From Enoplolaimus lenunculus (lineage: Eukaryota; Nematoda; Enoplea; Enoplida; Thoracostomopsidae): a DNA stretch of 64,000 bases. A program made the translations under genes and the position numbers. The DNA is taken from positions 124,001 through 188,000 of the forward strand of contig JASANG010003379.1 in assembly GCA_030248215.1 (NCBI GenBank), read 5' to 3'. The notes under the pieces are model-generated. The model saw nothing but the letters and a program-made list of their open reading frames with translations. It had not been told where the DNA came from and did not search any database. Below, one piece after another: positions 45,149-55,826 of the stretch; within the stretch, counting starts at the first letter, position 1, and every line of letters starts with the position of its first letter.

Positions 45149-48100
45149 TCAATCACTCGCTGGAGAATTCTCAGGACTTGGAATTGGGGTTTTGTGTACA
45201 TCCTTATCCATTTGTTCATCTATCCACTTAGCTAAAGGGGATAGTTCCTTAGCTGATGTAAATTGCACATCCTTATAAATATGCATTAATTTAGAATGGG
45301 CCGGTAAAATTAGTGGCGAAGCTGTCAGGTTTCGTAACGGTATCCACACCTTGCCGCTTTTCACCGTTGTAACAATGTCTTCTGCTGTGACTTGTTTAGA
45401 CTCGTGTAGGTACTGTGTTGGTTCCAACTTGATAATTGAACCATCCGGATATTTATCCTTTGAGACCTGCACTTCTATAACATTCAGTGATTTTGGTTGC
45501 AACAGTTCCTTTTTCTGTAAAACCAACATTTCGTATTTGTCCAACAGATCATATTGTTTCTGCAATCGGTTCCAGTGATATGTTGGCACATGCCGTCCTG
45601 CTGTTGACACTAAACCTATTGTACCATCATATGACATATTAAACCGGTACATCGTGTCAACACCTAAGACCATCGGATAGCCGACTCCTGGTATAACTAG
45701 AAAATACTTTGATTTGACTGGTGGAAAGAAGATCTCGATCTCTAGTGAAATTTTGCCTTCGACTTTTTCTCTTTTAGCTCGAAATGATGAAATCGTAGAT
45801 GAGGATGGTTCCAACGGCTTATGTCGGAAGAATGTTTCATAAGCTGCTGAGTCCAGCAAGCTTGTATCGCATCCCGTATCTACGAGTGCCATGAGTACGA
45901 CTGTACCACATCTGACTTCCACAAACGGTCGCATACTCATGTACTGAGATCTTACTAAAGCTGTCTTATTTGGATCCGGGTCCTGGTCCAAAAACGCTTT
46001 AAGGGCCATCTTTTCTGCTAATTTCCGATCCACTTCTTTTGCTTCTTGTTCAACTTCACTAGAATTAACTACCGGGAATTGATCTTGCAGTTCGCCTACC
46101 ATATCCAAACGATAGTCATTTTCTACGAAATGTTCCTGATAGTCTCCGTCGAACACTGGGAGATCGTCAAATGGGCTATCGAGATCATTAACTGTAATAT
46201 CGTTCTTTGAATCCTCGCAACCGAATTCTATAAACATTTCGTTTAGCTTTTTATTTATTGATTTCAACTTTTCTTGGTATTTCTCTGCATCCTCTTCCGA
46301 GGCATTGCAACTACGAACCGAATGTCCCCATTCTCCACACCTCCAACACTCCATCAGTCGCGCCCCTTCTTCCTTATCCGCGGATATGCTGCGGCGCAAA
46401 TAACGCTGGATAGCTGGGGACGGCGCCGATTTCAAAAGCTTCACTAAATTCTCATACCATTCACTATTTTGTTCCTTAATTTCCTTCGCATTCACTGGAC
46501 GAGGTGGTGGGGTTCGATCACGCTGGCCACTATACCCTTTCGGTGGGGTACCATCACGTGAATATCTTCGTTCTGATTGCCTCGGCTGTTCCGATGATGT
46601 TGAATTTGCACGACGTTGATTATTCACGTTTTGATTCGGTTTGCGATTTATTGGTGCATACGGATATTTCAGGTGTTCAGCCGAACGACCTGCATTCGAT
46701 TTATTGATAGCTTCGACTGCTTCGAATAATACTTGACGATTTCCCCTCAACGCGATCTTATCCTTTTCTTTCTTGAGGGATTCAAATTCCTCATGGTCCT
46801 GTGCCAACTGTATAAGTTTGGGTATCGGATAATACGTTCGCATTACGGCCAGTTGGGATCGAATCGGTTCATGAAGCCCACCGACAAATGCATCTCTAAA
46901 CACATGCTCGTTGTCGGTTTGTTCTGCGAAATTGAATCGCTCAACCCAAACACGTTGTAACCGAAATGCAAAATCTTTTACCTTTTCGCCATAACGTTGG
47001 ACCATACCCTCCACTTCCTTCAGCCGTTGTCGAAGTGGACCATAATACATATATCTTTCTTCGAATGCTTTTATTATTTGTGCGTATGTCATCTCCGGTC
47101 CGTATGTATGTTCCAATATTGCTAAATATTGGCCCGCCTCTCTTACCATACGCAATCTAAATAACATTTTCATTTGCGCATCATCTTGAACTCCCATGGT
47201 CCGCATGTATCGTTCAAAATTTGTAAGCCAAAACCGAAAGCTTGAATGTCCGTCAAATGGCTCCTCCTTAAATTTGAGTAATTTAGTGGGGATTCCCTGA
47301 ATCGTATCTTGTACATTGGTAGACGGATATCCCGTTTGATCTCGCCATGGCCGTATAGGTCTATCCAGTGCAGCTGCACGTGGACGGAGTAACTGATTTT
47401 GCCAATTCATATAATTTTGCCGATTAGGTGTACGAGCGCTTGCCGAATAGCGAGACGCCCCTCTTGGTGAATATACGGGATACCGCTGGTTAATTTGATT
47501 ATTATTTGGTATAAATGTGCGTGGGGGTTGGTAACTCACTCTAGGTCCTGTATTGAAATTTGCATTGTATGCATTAGTACCGAATGGGAACACGCTGCCG
47601 CGTGCTCCCCGCCCCCAAGTTCGTCTTGGAGTTGTGTCTCTTGCATACGCATTATACTGTTCACCATTACGTATATCTTGATACTGATCATTGAAGTTTA
47701 CTGGTTGGGCAGAGCCTATAGCTAGATTTCTTGTCGGTAACTGTGTAATTGCCTGGGATACGGGGCCTTGTGGTCGGTAACGATTTTGATTATCTGCATA
47801 TGTTTGTATTTGAGTTTGTAAATCGTTTACCATTGCCTGTAATTGCGGTACTCCGGGCGATGGCTGGTTTGGGGCCTGACGCAACTGATTTTCCAATTCT
47901 ACTTCGTTAGTATCTATCAGGTTTTGTGGGGATAAAGGTGGTATGGGAGTACTATTACGTGCGCTTACCGCTACAAGTGCGTTATTCTGAGCTACTGATT
48001 GATCTTGGCCGTACTGCCGTACGGCCAACTGCTCTACTTCACGTGTTAGTGGCTGTTCTATCGCAAGGGTTTGCTTTACCGTATTTTGTACGTACTGATT

Positions 48101-48895
48101 AACTTCATGAATCGGTAGATGTGTTCTTCTCATATCTTTTACTTGGGCCATTAAGCTTTCCAGGGACTGACGACACTCCGTGAGGATAGCTGCCTGGACC
48201 GCCGCCTCCCGCCGTTGCTCCCTGATTATTCTCATTTTATCATCATACTGAACATCTCTCATATTAGTGGTTAGTCCTGGTATGCCAGTTAGCTGGTTAT
48301 TAGTAAGTGAAGCAACAGTACTTGGCGAAGCTTCAAGCTCCAGACCAAACTGACCGTAATTGGTACCGTTTCCAGTAGTTACTTGAACCCTGGGTCTAGC
48401 TCCTAGTCCAGTTTCCAATACATTGACTGTTCGTGGTGCCACCGACATCGATGACACTACCACATTCGACGCTATTGCTGATTGCGCCACCAATGCTGTC
48501 GTCATCGGTGCCGGGATTGCCAACAGCGTAGTTGTTGCCGTTCGTGCCACTGCTCCCTCAGCCAGACGACGTGTTTGGCTGCGTGTCTGGATATTGAATG
48601 GAATTGCTGACTCGGATGATCGACGAACCGCGGTACCTACCGGCGCCCGGACCAACCACTCATTAGTACTCGTATATTGAGCAACGTCTTGTACAACACG
48701 ACGCTGTTCTACTGTTCGTTCCGATATTTCCGTATCAATGTCGGTTTGTCCCGGTGGAGCTGCAGATATCGTTCGCTCCGGTGGGGCTGGATTCTCCTCC
48801 ATTACTGGTAAATTAAGATCATCTAATGGACGCTCTGTCGTCGTTGACCTACTAGGAACTTGTACTGATGGATTTGTACGCATACTAGAGGCCAT
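45149..48895 (-). CDS. Retrotransposon gag with zinc knuckle and aspartic protease
   Basis: About 1,248 codons from the ATG at 48,895 (MASSMRTNPSVQ). The frame stays open upstream to 49,192, but that part is hydrophobic and lies close to likely acceptor sites, so I prefer the internal start. A long disordered Thr/Gln/Arg-rich region comes first, then a Ty3-type gag core (KEEPFDGHSSFRFWLTNFER, then FRDAFVGGLHEPIRSQL). A CCHC knuckle CWRCGEWGHSVRSC is near 46,330 and an aspartic protease with LVDTGCDTSLLD is near 45,880. Gag forms the particle and the protease processes Gag and Pol. The terminator is a UGA followed by CUA, a context known to favour read-through into an in-register downstream frame. 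Confidence 0.92.
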   Translation of the reverse strand: MASSMRTNPSVQVPSRSTTTERPLDDLNLPVMEENPAPPERTISAAPPGQTDIDTEISERTVEQRRVVQDVAQYTSTNEWLVRAPVGTAVRRSSESAIPFNIQTRSQTRRLAEGAVARTATTTLLAIPAPMTTALVAQSAIASNVVVSSMSVAPRTVNVLETGLGARPRVQVTTGNGTNYGQFGLELEASPSTVASLTNNQLTGIPGLTTNMRDVQYDDKMRIIREQRREAAVQAAILTECRQSLESLMAQVKDMRRTHLPIHEVNQYVQNTVKQTLAIEQPLTREVEQLAVRQYGQDQSVAQNNALVAVSARNSTPIPPLSPQNLIDTNEVELENQLRQAPNQPSPGVPQLQAMVNDLQTQIQTYADNQNRYRPQGPVSQAITQLPTRNLAIGSAQPVNFNDQYQDIRNGEQYNAYARDTTPRRTWGRGARGSVFPFGTNAYNANFNTGPRVSYQPPRTFIPNNNQINQRYPVYSPRGASRYSASARTPNRQNYMNWQNQLLRPRAAALDRPIRPWRDQTGYPSTNVQDTIQGIPTKLLKFKEEPFDGHSSFRFWLTNFERYMRTMGVQDDAQMKMLFRLRMVREAGQYLAILEHTYGPEMTYAQIIKAFEERYMYYGPLRQRLKEVEGMVQRYGEKVKDFAFRLQRVWVERFNFAEQTDNEHVFRDAFVGGLHEPIRSQLAVMRTYYPIPKLIQLAQDHEEFESLKKEKDKIALRGNRQVLFEAVEAINKSNAGRSAEHLKYPYAPINRKPNQNVNNQRRANSTSSEQPRQSERRYSRDGTPPKGYSGQRDRTPPPRPVNAKEIKEQNSEWYENLVKLLKSAPSPAIQRYLRRSISADKEEGARLMECWRCGEWGHSVRSCNASEEDAEKYQEKLKSINKKLNEMFIEFGCEDSKNDITVNDLDSPFDDLPVFDGDYQEHFVENDYRLDMVGELQDQFPVVNSSEVEQEAKEVDRKLAEKMALKAFLDQDPDPNKTALVRSQYMSMRPFVEVRCGTVVLMALVDTGCDTSLLDSAAYETFFRHKPLEPSSSTISSFRAKREKVEGKISLEIEIFFPPVKSKYFLVIPGVGYPMVLGVDTMYRFNMSYDGTIGLVSTAGRHVPTYHWNRLQKQYDLLDKYEMLVLQKKELLQPKSLNVIEVQVSKDKYPDGSIIKLEPTQYLHESKQVTAEDIVTTVKSGKVWIPLRNLTASPLILPAHSKLMHIYKDVQFTSAKELSPLAKWIDEQMDKDVHKTPIPSPENSPASD

Positions 48896-49703
48896 ACTGC
48901 TAGGTGGAAATACTGAGAAATAATGGAGCTCGAAACAAATTATGAGATCACTAATAAGAGCTATATTAACGATAATTGCACTAGAACGAATGTAAAAACC
49001 AACTGTACTTAAAGATTCTACATACACGAATCGTCCTCCTACTATGCGTTTTTCGCATAGAAAAGTCATAACTAAATTTAACAGGAGCAAAAGGAGCGTA
49101 GGATCAAGGAGCGGTTTGTCAGCATAGCCCGTTATCAACCACAAATTTGGGATTGTAGTGGACAATCCCACTTTCTTTAGGGGAATACCCATACTTATAT
49201 TATTGTAGTTTGTAGGATCGTGACGAACGATCCCCCTTTCTTTAGGGGGATAGCCATATGTAGCTTATGTTGTTATTTGCAATGCATATGTTTTCGTTTA
49301 CACTTCGTAACCGATACGACTGTGCAAACGGTCCCGGTTATAACTACTCAACCATTTCGACATCTGAAATCAAAAATTGTTGTCCGTATCGTTAATTACC
49401 CGTACGTTGGTGTGCAAAGCTATGTACACCACAGTATATATCATATACACTAGTTATACCACATATACGGGAAACGTATACACTACCGTGTACACGACAG
49501 TTATATATATAATGTATACCCATATATGTAGCCCATATACATACATACATATCGAGCGGGAGGCGTTACACATTAGATTTTCAGTACATATTTGTGTAGC
49601 CGCTCGTAATGAAAGATTATACATACATATATGACAGCACCCCCCTCGGACGATTGCTTAAGCGTCGGCCCTAAGGTGTACAACCTGAGGTACCCATACT
49701 TAC
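48896..49703. other. Leader region between the leader exon and gag
   Basis: On the plus strand a block with CTTTCTTTAGGGG occurs twice, at about 49,167-49,193 and 49,228-49,252. CCCC/GGGG arms and the inverted repeat GATCGTGACGAACGATC (about 49,216-49,232) give the region fold potential. It would stay in unspliced genomic RNA and be removed from an mRNA that joins 49,704 to 41,538, as expected for a packaging signal (inference). A stretch of GTATATA and ACATACAT words lies at 49,430-49,640. Confidence 0.4.
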
Positions 49704-49981
49704 TTTCTTTTCTCCGTGATGTCGCTGTCCGGAGCCAAATCTATTGCCGGTTCGTCCTGCGCCCTGACTGCCGCCGCGGCTGCTTCCGGATCATCATGAC
49801 AATACGGCGCTGTTGATTCGTAGAAAACTCGCGCCCATTCGTCCCGTCTCTGCTGTGTAAGCGCCTCTGTGATTGTACCAGTGCTAGCGGTGCGTGTTAG
49901 TTTTGCTTGCATTGGTGGTCCTCCGGGGTGTTTGCTAACCGCCCGCTTCTTGCGCTTACGCTGTCTATTCTCCTCTTTGAA
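49704..49981 (-). CDS. Retrotransposon leader exon with basic patch
   Basis: An open stretch of 278 bases on the minus strand between a splice-acceptor-like ATGTTTTAG (ending 49,982) and a consensus donor GTAAGTATGG (starting 49,703). The frame begins FKEENRQRKRKKRAVSK, a basic patch like a nuclear localisation signal. It has an internal ATG at 49,912 (MQAKLTRTAS) and ends in an acidic part before EKR. It has phase 0 at its start, like the donor after the PAM2 ORF, and phase 2 at its end, like the acceptor before ORF3. I infer an internal exon of a spliced mRNA for ORF3. Used alone, the ATG gives a 70-residue peptide. Confidence 0.55.
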
Positions 49982-50265
49982 CTAAAACATAAATGTGACA
50001 CATAAAAAGAACCGATCTATGTATAGAGAAAAACTCCTAGTCTTGTTTAGGTTAATGTGCATTAGCCACACTACTTGCCAAAGCGCACCCTACAGTTACC
50101 GAAAATCACTGGTTACTTCGGCCGCTATTTACCTAAATCAATCGTTTATGTACAATATTCACATCAATTAAATGCTAGGGGCGAATAACCTATGTATATA
50201 CACGGGGATAGTATGTAATCGGGATTGGGCCATGCAACCCCCCGTGTGCTGATCTTATACGAGAG

Positions 50266-50279
50266 CGGAGTAGCCCCCA
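50266..50279 (-). other. Primer binding site, proline-tRNA-like
   Basis: TGGGGGCTACTCCG on the minus strand lies directly after the 5' LTR. It begins with the TGG that pairs with a tRNA CCA end. From memory it matches a tRNA-Pro primer site (TGGGGGCTCGTCCG) at 12 of 14 positions. Position and first bases are firm; the tRNA identity is tentative. Confidence 0.65.
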
Positions 50280-52920
50280 TATAAGTCTGAAAGTTTTATG
50301 GCCGCCTATCCTCGGCAACTTTTGACCTATGATGGAAAATTAGATAGCTCTCTTTCAGTTTTACGGTGTCCCGTGACTGGGATAGGTAAGTCCGAAGGTC
50401 ACCAACACGAGAGAGTTACGTGGATTCCAACATGAAGGCCTCCCGGCCTGAGCTATATCGCCGCTCATGTGCGCTCTGAGCAAAGCAACTCCGCCCAGTC
50501 TAAGAGCAACTAACCAAAGTGGCTAAGTTTAGTCAACAGCCCTAAGCCTAAGTGTAGCCACAAGCCGCTAATGCTCAGAATCGCCCATGCACAGCGATGC
50601 AACCAGGCCGTCACAACGGTGGATGGAACCTGACTAGAGAAAGCACCTGTCACCACGCTAGGTGACAACGGGTAAAATTAGATAACAGCGAGCTAAACAG
50701 GCTGAGCGAGCTGTTAAAGAAATTTCGGCTCGCATTAATCATAACTTCTTGGCACAATATCGCGAATTTAGATAAAACGCGTACGCTTTGCTAATTCTAA
50801 TCGATATCAATATTCGCAGACTACTTATCAACTGGGTAAAATTTCCGATACTATTTCCTTTTCGACTGCGGGCTACTTGCTAAATCGATAAAATACCCTT
50901 AATATTCAACTAGCACCAATTCACTTCAGGGCTAAAATACGTACTCCATATTGCTTATACACGCTAAGCAATGTATTTACGCGACCCGCGGGTGACTAGA
51001 CCAGCACTCAGGAGACTAAGAAAAAGGCGGGTCGACCCAGCGGAGACATCGGAAAGCGAGGCTTAGGAAGTAAGAACGAAATTAAGACACAGAGTACAGA
51101 CCGGTCTGAGATGAATTGGTGCAACCTAATGTGTGTGATAAATACTATATATAAAGGGAGCTAGGCTTGGGTCCCCACCATGCGGGTGGATCGCTTAAGC
51201 CTAAGCAACGCAAAGCAAATAAATTATCGCGTAACTAACAGGATTACTCAAAAGTTAGAAAATTTATTAGCAACTAACAAAACTTCAAAAAGAGATTTAG
51301 TACTGGTTACTAACTACGAACAAAATAAACTAATAAACCTGACTCAAAAACAGCATTACCCTGCGTGCGTCGTCCGCGGCGTTTCGCAACTGCATTGCCT
51401 CTAATTCCGCCTCGACCTCCGGTGTCAGGTGGGAAGCCACCCACCTGGCTTCAGAGGTCGAGGGCTGGAACTCTGGCGCATTCGGATTTAAGGGCGATGA
51501 AGCCCTGCTTGCTAATTGCTCAGCCATTTTGAGTCAAATTAAAGTTATCACAAAATTTTATGTTAGTTGATCGAAAAGTTAGCTGAAAAACAAACTATAA
51601 CCATAACAACCTAGAGGGTAGCCTGAATTTCGGCAATCATTTGGTGAGCGATTACGCTTTTGTACAAGGCTAACAGAAACATACAAGTGTAAATGTAAAA
51701 TAGTCTTACCACGACTTCCGGAATCGCATACTCCGGCCGCGGCAGCGGCCGGGCATTCGGGTTAGCTCGCGAGAGTCCCGCCCACAGCGGTGACTCTGCC
51801 ACTGACCAGCCACACCAATCTGCCCCTGTGGCCCACGACCAATTAGATTGCGGCGGCATAACGTCTCTAGATGTGCAAAATCTATGCATTGCCCTGATTA
51901 GCACACAAATAACAGAAACCTACGCGACGCGAAGAAATCACCAGGGTCCTAGATTGGTGCGGTTGGAAAACACACAATACTAATAACAAATCAACTAGTA
52001 ACACTCTGAAAAGAAACTCTTTCACCTTGCTTGAAAACCAACTTCCCTCGAACCTTACACATGCATACACTACTTTTCTTGGCGGAGTCACCGAAAATTT
52101 TCAGAATTTTCGGTTATTTTGCATAACCGGTTCTTATATCCAAAATCATTCCGAATCCGATAACACCTACACATACACAAGAAAACAGAAAATTCAAAAA
52201 CCTCCAATCAGCACACGAAAAACCACGTAAACAACATGACACTTCTCGCATAACAAGCCAAACAAAATATGTAATCTATTCATTACTAGCTAGCTATCTA
52301 TATATTTTTACAATTATTTTCAGGATTTCGTATAGGTTTTCATAGGTGCAGAATTCGAAAATTTAGACAGAATACAGCATTTTCTAACCGTTTCTATCAA
52401 ATTCAGCACCTTTCACAACCTTTTACAAAGTTTTACACCATATACATCTGAATTAAGCCAAATTCAGATCAAGACAATTTTCCGTAAAATTCACATCTTT
52501 TACAACAACCAATCCAGACCTGAAAACATTTATATCCCGTTCAGATTCGTTGAATATGAATAGTTTGCAACTCTTTCTATACATATTGAGCTGCGGAAGC
52601 CTCCACAGCTCACCCAGGACCAATCTGCAATGTTTATACTTTTTGAAACTTTAAGCAGATTTTAAATCTGTGCACATACCCACGCAGCAACTCTCCAGAA
52701 TACCGATACTTCAAGGGCTGCTCTTTCCAGCTCAGAACCTTCCGAACCAAGGCTGTGTCTGCCGACACCAGCCCGTTCGGGGTCTCTCTGCCAAGATCTT
52801 GACCCAAAAATTTCCGTGCAGCCCGAAAGCTCACACATTCACACCAGAAATGTGATCCCAGCTGCTATAACCTAACTTCTACTAAGATTCAGAGGCGCTG
52901 GGTGCGGTGACATCTGTACA
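50280..52920 (-). repeat. 5' LTR of the retrotransposon, with promoter
   Basis: It pairs with 31,493-34,174. In element orientation it starts TGTACAGATGTCACC. The first ~650 bp (U3 side, 52,920-52,270) is about 99% the same as the other LTR by my reading, with a TATA-like AAATATATAG at about 52,298-52,308. The middle (about 51,890-52,260) is strongly diverged, and the PAM2 part is intermediate. Transcription is expected to run leftward from just below the TATA-like site and include the PAM2 ORF at 51,330-51,527 ahead of gag. Confidence 0.93.
51330..51527 (-). CDS. PAM2-motif small ORF in the 5' LTR (likely first coding exon of ORF3 mRNA)
   Basis: 65 codons on the minus strand with the PAM2 motif SPLNPNAPEFQPSTS at residues 11-25, then ARWVASHLTPEVEAELEAMQ. 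PAM2 peptides bind the MLLE domain of cytoplasmic poly(A)-binding protein; ataxin-2, TOB, PAN3, eRF3 and PAIP1 carry them. The first 50 residues equal those of the 3' LTR copy despite about ten silent base differences, which shows selection on the protein. After codon 56, AGG|GTAATG is a possible donor in phase 0, matching the acceptor of the leader exon. It may act as the N-terminus of the ORF3 protein or as a separate upstream peptide. Confidence 0.75.
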   Translation of the reverse strand: MAEQLASRASSPLNPNAPEFQPSTSEARWVASHLTPEVEAELEAMQLRNAADDARRVMLFLSQVY

Positions 52921-54321
52921 GATTTGTTCAATTTCTGTAATAGAGATCAGTGTCGTTGCTGCCGTTACAGTGTTCCCACTACAAAGCCAGGCATCCAGTA
53001 TCTTGAGAAGCGCCCCCTAAACCGTCCAGGCAGGATTGAACCGTCCACGCAGGATGGAACCAATGAGTGTATAGGGAGTCCACGTTTCAGCGAGACAAAA
53101 TTAAGTTTCTTTGCCAATTTCAACTTGCGATGATGCGAAATGTAAATAATTTTGCGTTTCGCGCGTGAATATACTTTGCATTCTATTGTCGTGCAATGCG
53201 TTTGTTATGTCGTTTCAATTGGCCACATAGCAAAACCAAAGTTGTGTTTTTGCCGTGTGTCCACTGCCCAGTGCTCGTACACAAGAGACCATTTTAGTAT
53301 AAACGAAACATTCATCAGGTGTTTTGGTTCGAGACTCGTTTATGGACTCTAAACAAGGGTTTAAGGACTCTACCTGCTTACGGATTCTTATTAGGGATAC
53401 GGACTCCTATTAATTGGGACTCAAAATGGGGACCCCCTCTTATTTGGGACACTACAGTATGGGTCAAAAATAAGTTTATTACCTGTGAAATTTTGCCCCC
53501 CCCCCCATTTTGAGGTCCTGGATCCGCCACTGGTTCGAGTTGAGCAGTATCTGTGAGTATCAGCGTTAAAACCTTCGGGGTACTATCGGTGTAGGGTGAA
53601 ATATGAGGATAGTGCAGGAAGGTCGTGTTAAACTCACTGAATGGTACGAGCTCTGGCTGCGGTATACCACTGTTTCAGTATGGAAAAATGGCTGTGCTAG
53701 ATTTTTGATAACGTTCAGTGTCATGGCGGATTACGGTGTACCAAAAGTCAAACTTATCTCTGAAGGCCAATTTTATATGGTTTGTGGGGAGCCCTCGAAC
53801 CACCGAACCACAACCTTGCAGGCACCTGGGAGGGTCAGCGGCAAAATTGATCCGCAACGGGATTAAAAAATAAATTTCCACTTTCGGCGCCAATCAGGTT
53901 TAAGCGTCGTATTTTTATCCTTATATCTAGCCACTAGAGTTTTTTGCGCCCTTTAAGCCTAAGCGTTCGTTTTCTTGAACATGTTAAGCCTAACGGTTCA
54001 TGCCGCTTATTGCACAAGTTACTGGTCCCCAGGTTGTTTTATATTACAAGTAGGAACATCGCACATCTCGAAATTGGGCGCGGGGGTAGGCTCGGATTTC
54101 ATAGCTGCGGTGCTTGTAAAAGTTTTGTTATAAAAGAAAAAATATGCCAGCAATATTTAAGTATAAACAACTATTAAGGCTATATTGTGAACAAATGCGT
54201 TACATGGCAATTATAAATTATTAAGACAAACATTGTCATATCGTCATTTCATTCATAAAGCAGATATCGTTTTTAGCAATGTTTTGCAATTTTGCAACTT
54301 TAAAATGAAATTTCACACGGA
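52921..54321. other. Intergenic stretch right of the retrotransposon
   Basis: No supported gene. It holds a partial MITE C copy at 53,333-53,458, a run of C at about 53,500 and some CCTAAGCG words at about 53,955-53,995. The open frame at 53,603-53,866 has no recognisable motif and is not called. Confidence 0.5.
53333..53458. repeat. MITE C, partial copy
   Basis: It shares GGACTCTA, TACGGACTCCTATTAATT, GACTCAAAATGGGGACC and CCTCTTATTTGGGACACTACA with the right half of 22,004-22,438, in the same orientation. The left end is missing. Confidence 0.6.
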
Positions 54322-55198
54322 ATGAAGCATGTAATGATTTACCGACGCATTTACTTGTTAGCCATTGCTGTTTTGCCTAATTTTGGTAAGAAATTAATTT
54401 CTATCTCTACTTATCAACTTAACAATTTAAATATTTTAAGATGCGTTATGGTTTTATTACTAGTATTTTTTAGCTTCTACATTTGATTTCAACTCTGATT
54501 GGCCTGATAAGGCATCTTGGCGAGCGGAACTGCGGTTCTTTTTATCATTGAGACACTATAGCTACATTAGGTTGACTTTAACCTTCGAGATTAAATTTTC
54601 GGACTTTTAACTTTGAAAATTATAGCATCAGTGGTAACTGTTCTGAATGAGACTTTATAATAGCAGCACGAATGCAGTCCCCCGAACTTCAGTTGTTGTC
54701 TGAGCTCACTGGATACTTTTTGCCTTAGAATATCATGCAGTATTCTAAGCGCAAAATACTATTCTACGGAATCGGGTCAGAAATGAACCCGTTATTTTAT
54801 GTTTTAAACGTTTTAAGCGTTACAAACAGCAAATTAAATGATTTTCGTAAGCTTAGGCTTAGGCATTCAGATATGAAGAAAACGCTTGTTAGCGTTTGCC
54901 AAACCGCTATTTTATCATCAAACGCTCGGTGTTTAGAATTCGGAGAGTGTTTTGCATTTTTGACAATTATGATCTGAAAAACCGCAATGTGTACATTTCA
55001 GTGGCGGTCGTTCACTTACAAAGAGTGCAACCGGATCCATGGGCTGGATACTTGGGCAGCAGTTGTTTGGCCGGAAGCGTTACATGTAGAGCTGCCCACG
55101 CCGAATGCCGTCGTGGACTGTGCCGATGCAAAGATGGATATAGACCTTCTAATGGTGTCTGTATTGCGGTTAATGGTGAAATTGTTAAAAAATTGTAA
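54322..55198 (+). CDS. Small secreted EB-module protein
   Basis: Two exons, 54,322-54,385 and 55,002-55,198, join in phase 1 (GTAAGA donor, ACATTTCAG acceptor) to give about 86 residues. Exon 1 is a signal peptide: MKHVMIYRRIYLLAIAVLP. Exon 2 has eight-cysteine spacing as in nematode EB modules: SSCLAGSVTCRAAHAEC, RRGLCRCKDGYRPSNGVC. A stop follows, then AATAAA at 55,298. EB modules occur in secreted nematode proteins, often of unknown role. Start choice: this ATG is in frame with the hydrophobic core, and the next ATG upstream soon meets a stop. The same signal exon could also serve the lustrin-type exons that follow, because their first acceptor has the same phase. Confidence 0.8.
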
Positions 55199-55297
55199 AA
55201 AAATTAATAACAAAACAGAATTCATACTGAAACACAGTAAAAAAATGGCAACGGTGTACTGATCAAAACATTTATGACAAAATATATGTAAAAACTG

Positions 55298-55303
55298 AAT
55301 AAA
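55298..55303 (+). terminator. Poly(A) signal of the EB-module gene
   Basis: AATAAA stands 100 bases after the stop codon at 55,196-55,198. It supports 55,002-55,198 as a true terminal exon, not an exon that is skipped by error. Confidence 0.6.
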
Positions 55304-55826
55304 TGTACTCCCAAATGATTCGAATTTATTGCTTTTGTAACTTTTAACAATTCTTCAACAGGTCTGCAGACAAGCATAGCACAACTTCAGCTTCAAAAAT
55401 GCTTTAAATTTCAGTGAAAACGACTAAAAAAATTGAAACTTATTAACGGCGATAAAAGTGTACAACCGAATTTAATCACGCGAAATAACAAGAGAAATTT
55501 GGTAATTTTGAAAAAGCATTGTTTATTGCAAAGTAAAAATCAAACAAGCAAATATTTCGACTCAAATATTACATTTCATGTCTCACACGGCGTGAACATT
55601 GTCTAGAAGTTAAGATTTTAAAATGGTTTTAGCATTATAAACCATAAAAATATTTTATACCAAAGTTTCAACTGTTCGTTGCTTTTTTGAAATTTTTTTG
55701 AGTTTTTTAGCACAGATGAAAACGACCAGAGTCATCGCGAATGTTAATAAACACTTAGGCGACGACTGTGTAGTTCGTATTACAGTTTAGCTGATGCTGC
55801 AAATCATAGACAATCATGTATTTTAG

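Larger units (their letters stand above)
31493..52920 (-). mobile_element. Ty3/Gypsy-type LTR retrotransposon with an exonuclease third ORF
   Basis: A 21.4-kb element on the minus strand. In its own order it has a 5' LTR (52,920-50,280), a PBS, a leader exon, gag-protease, pol, a third ORF of over 2,000 codons, a polypurine tract and a 3' LTR (34,174-31,493). All three long frames are open and the element looks whole. The order protease, reverse transcriptase, RNase H, integrase marks it as Ty3/Gypsy. The length is extreme for the family, mainly because of the LTRs and the third ORF. LTR ends differ little and the frames are open, so insertion seems recent. However, the LTR middles differ much more, and no target duplication is seen, which suggests recombination between copies. 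Confidence 0.92.
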
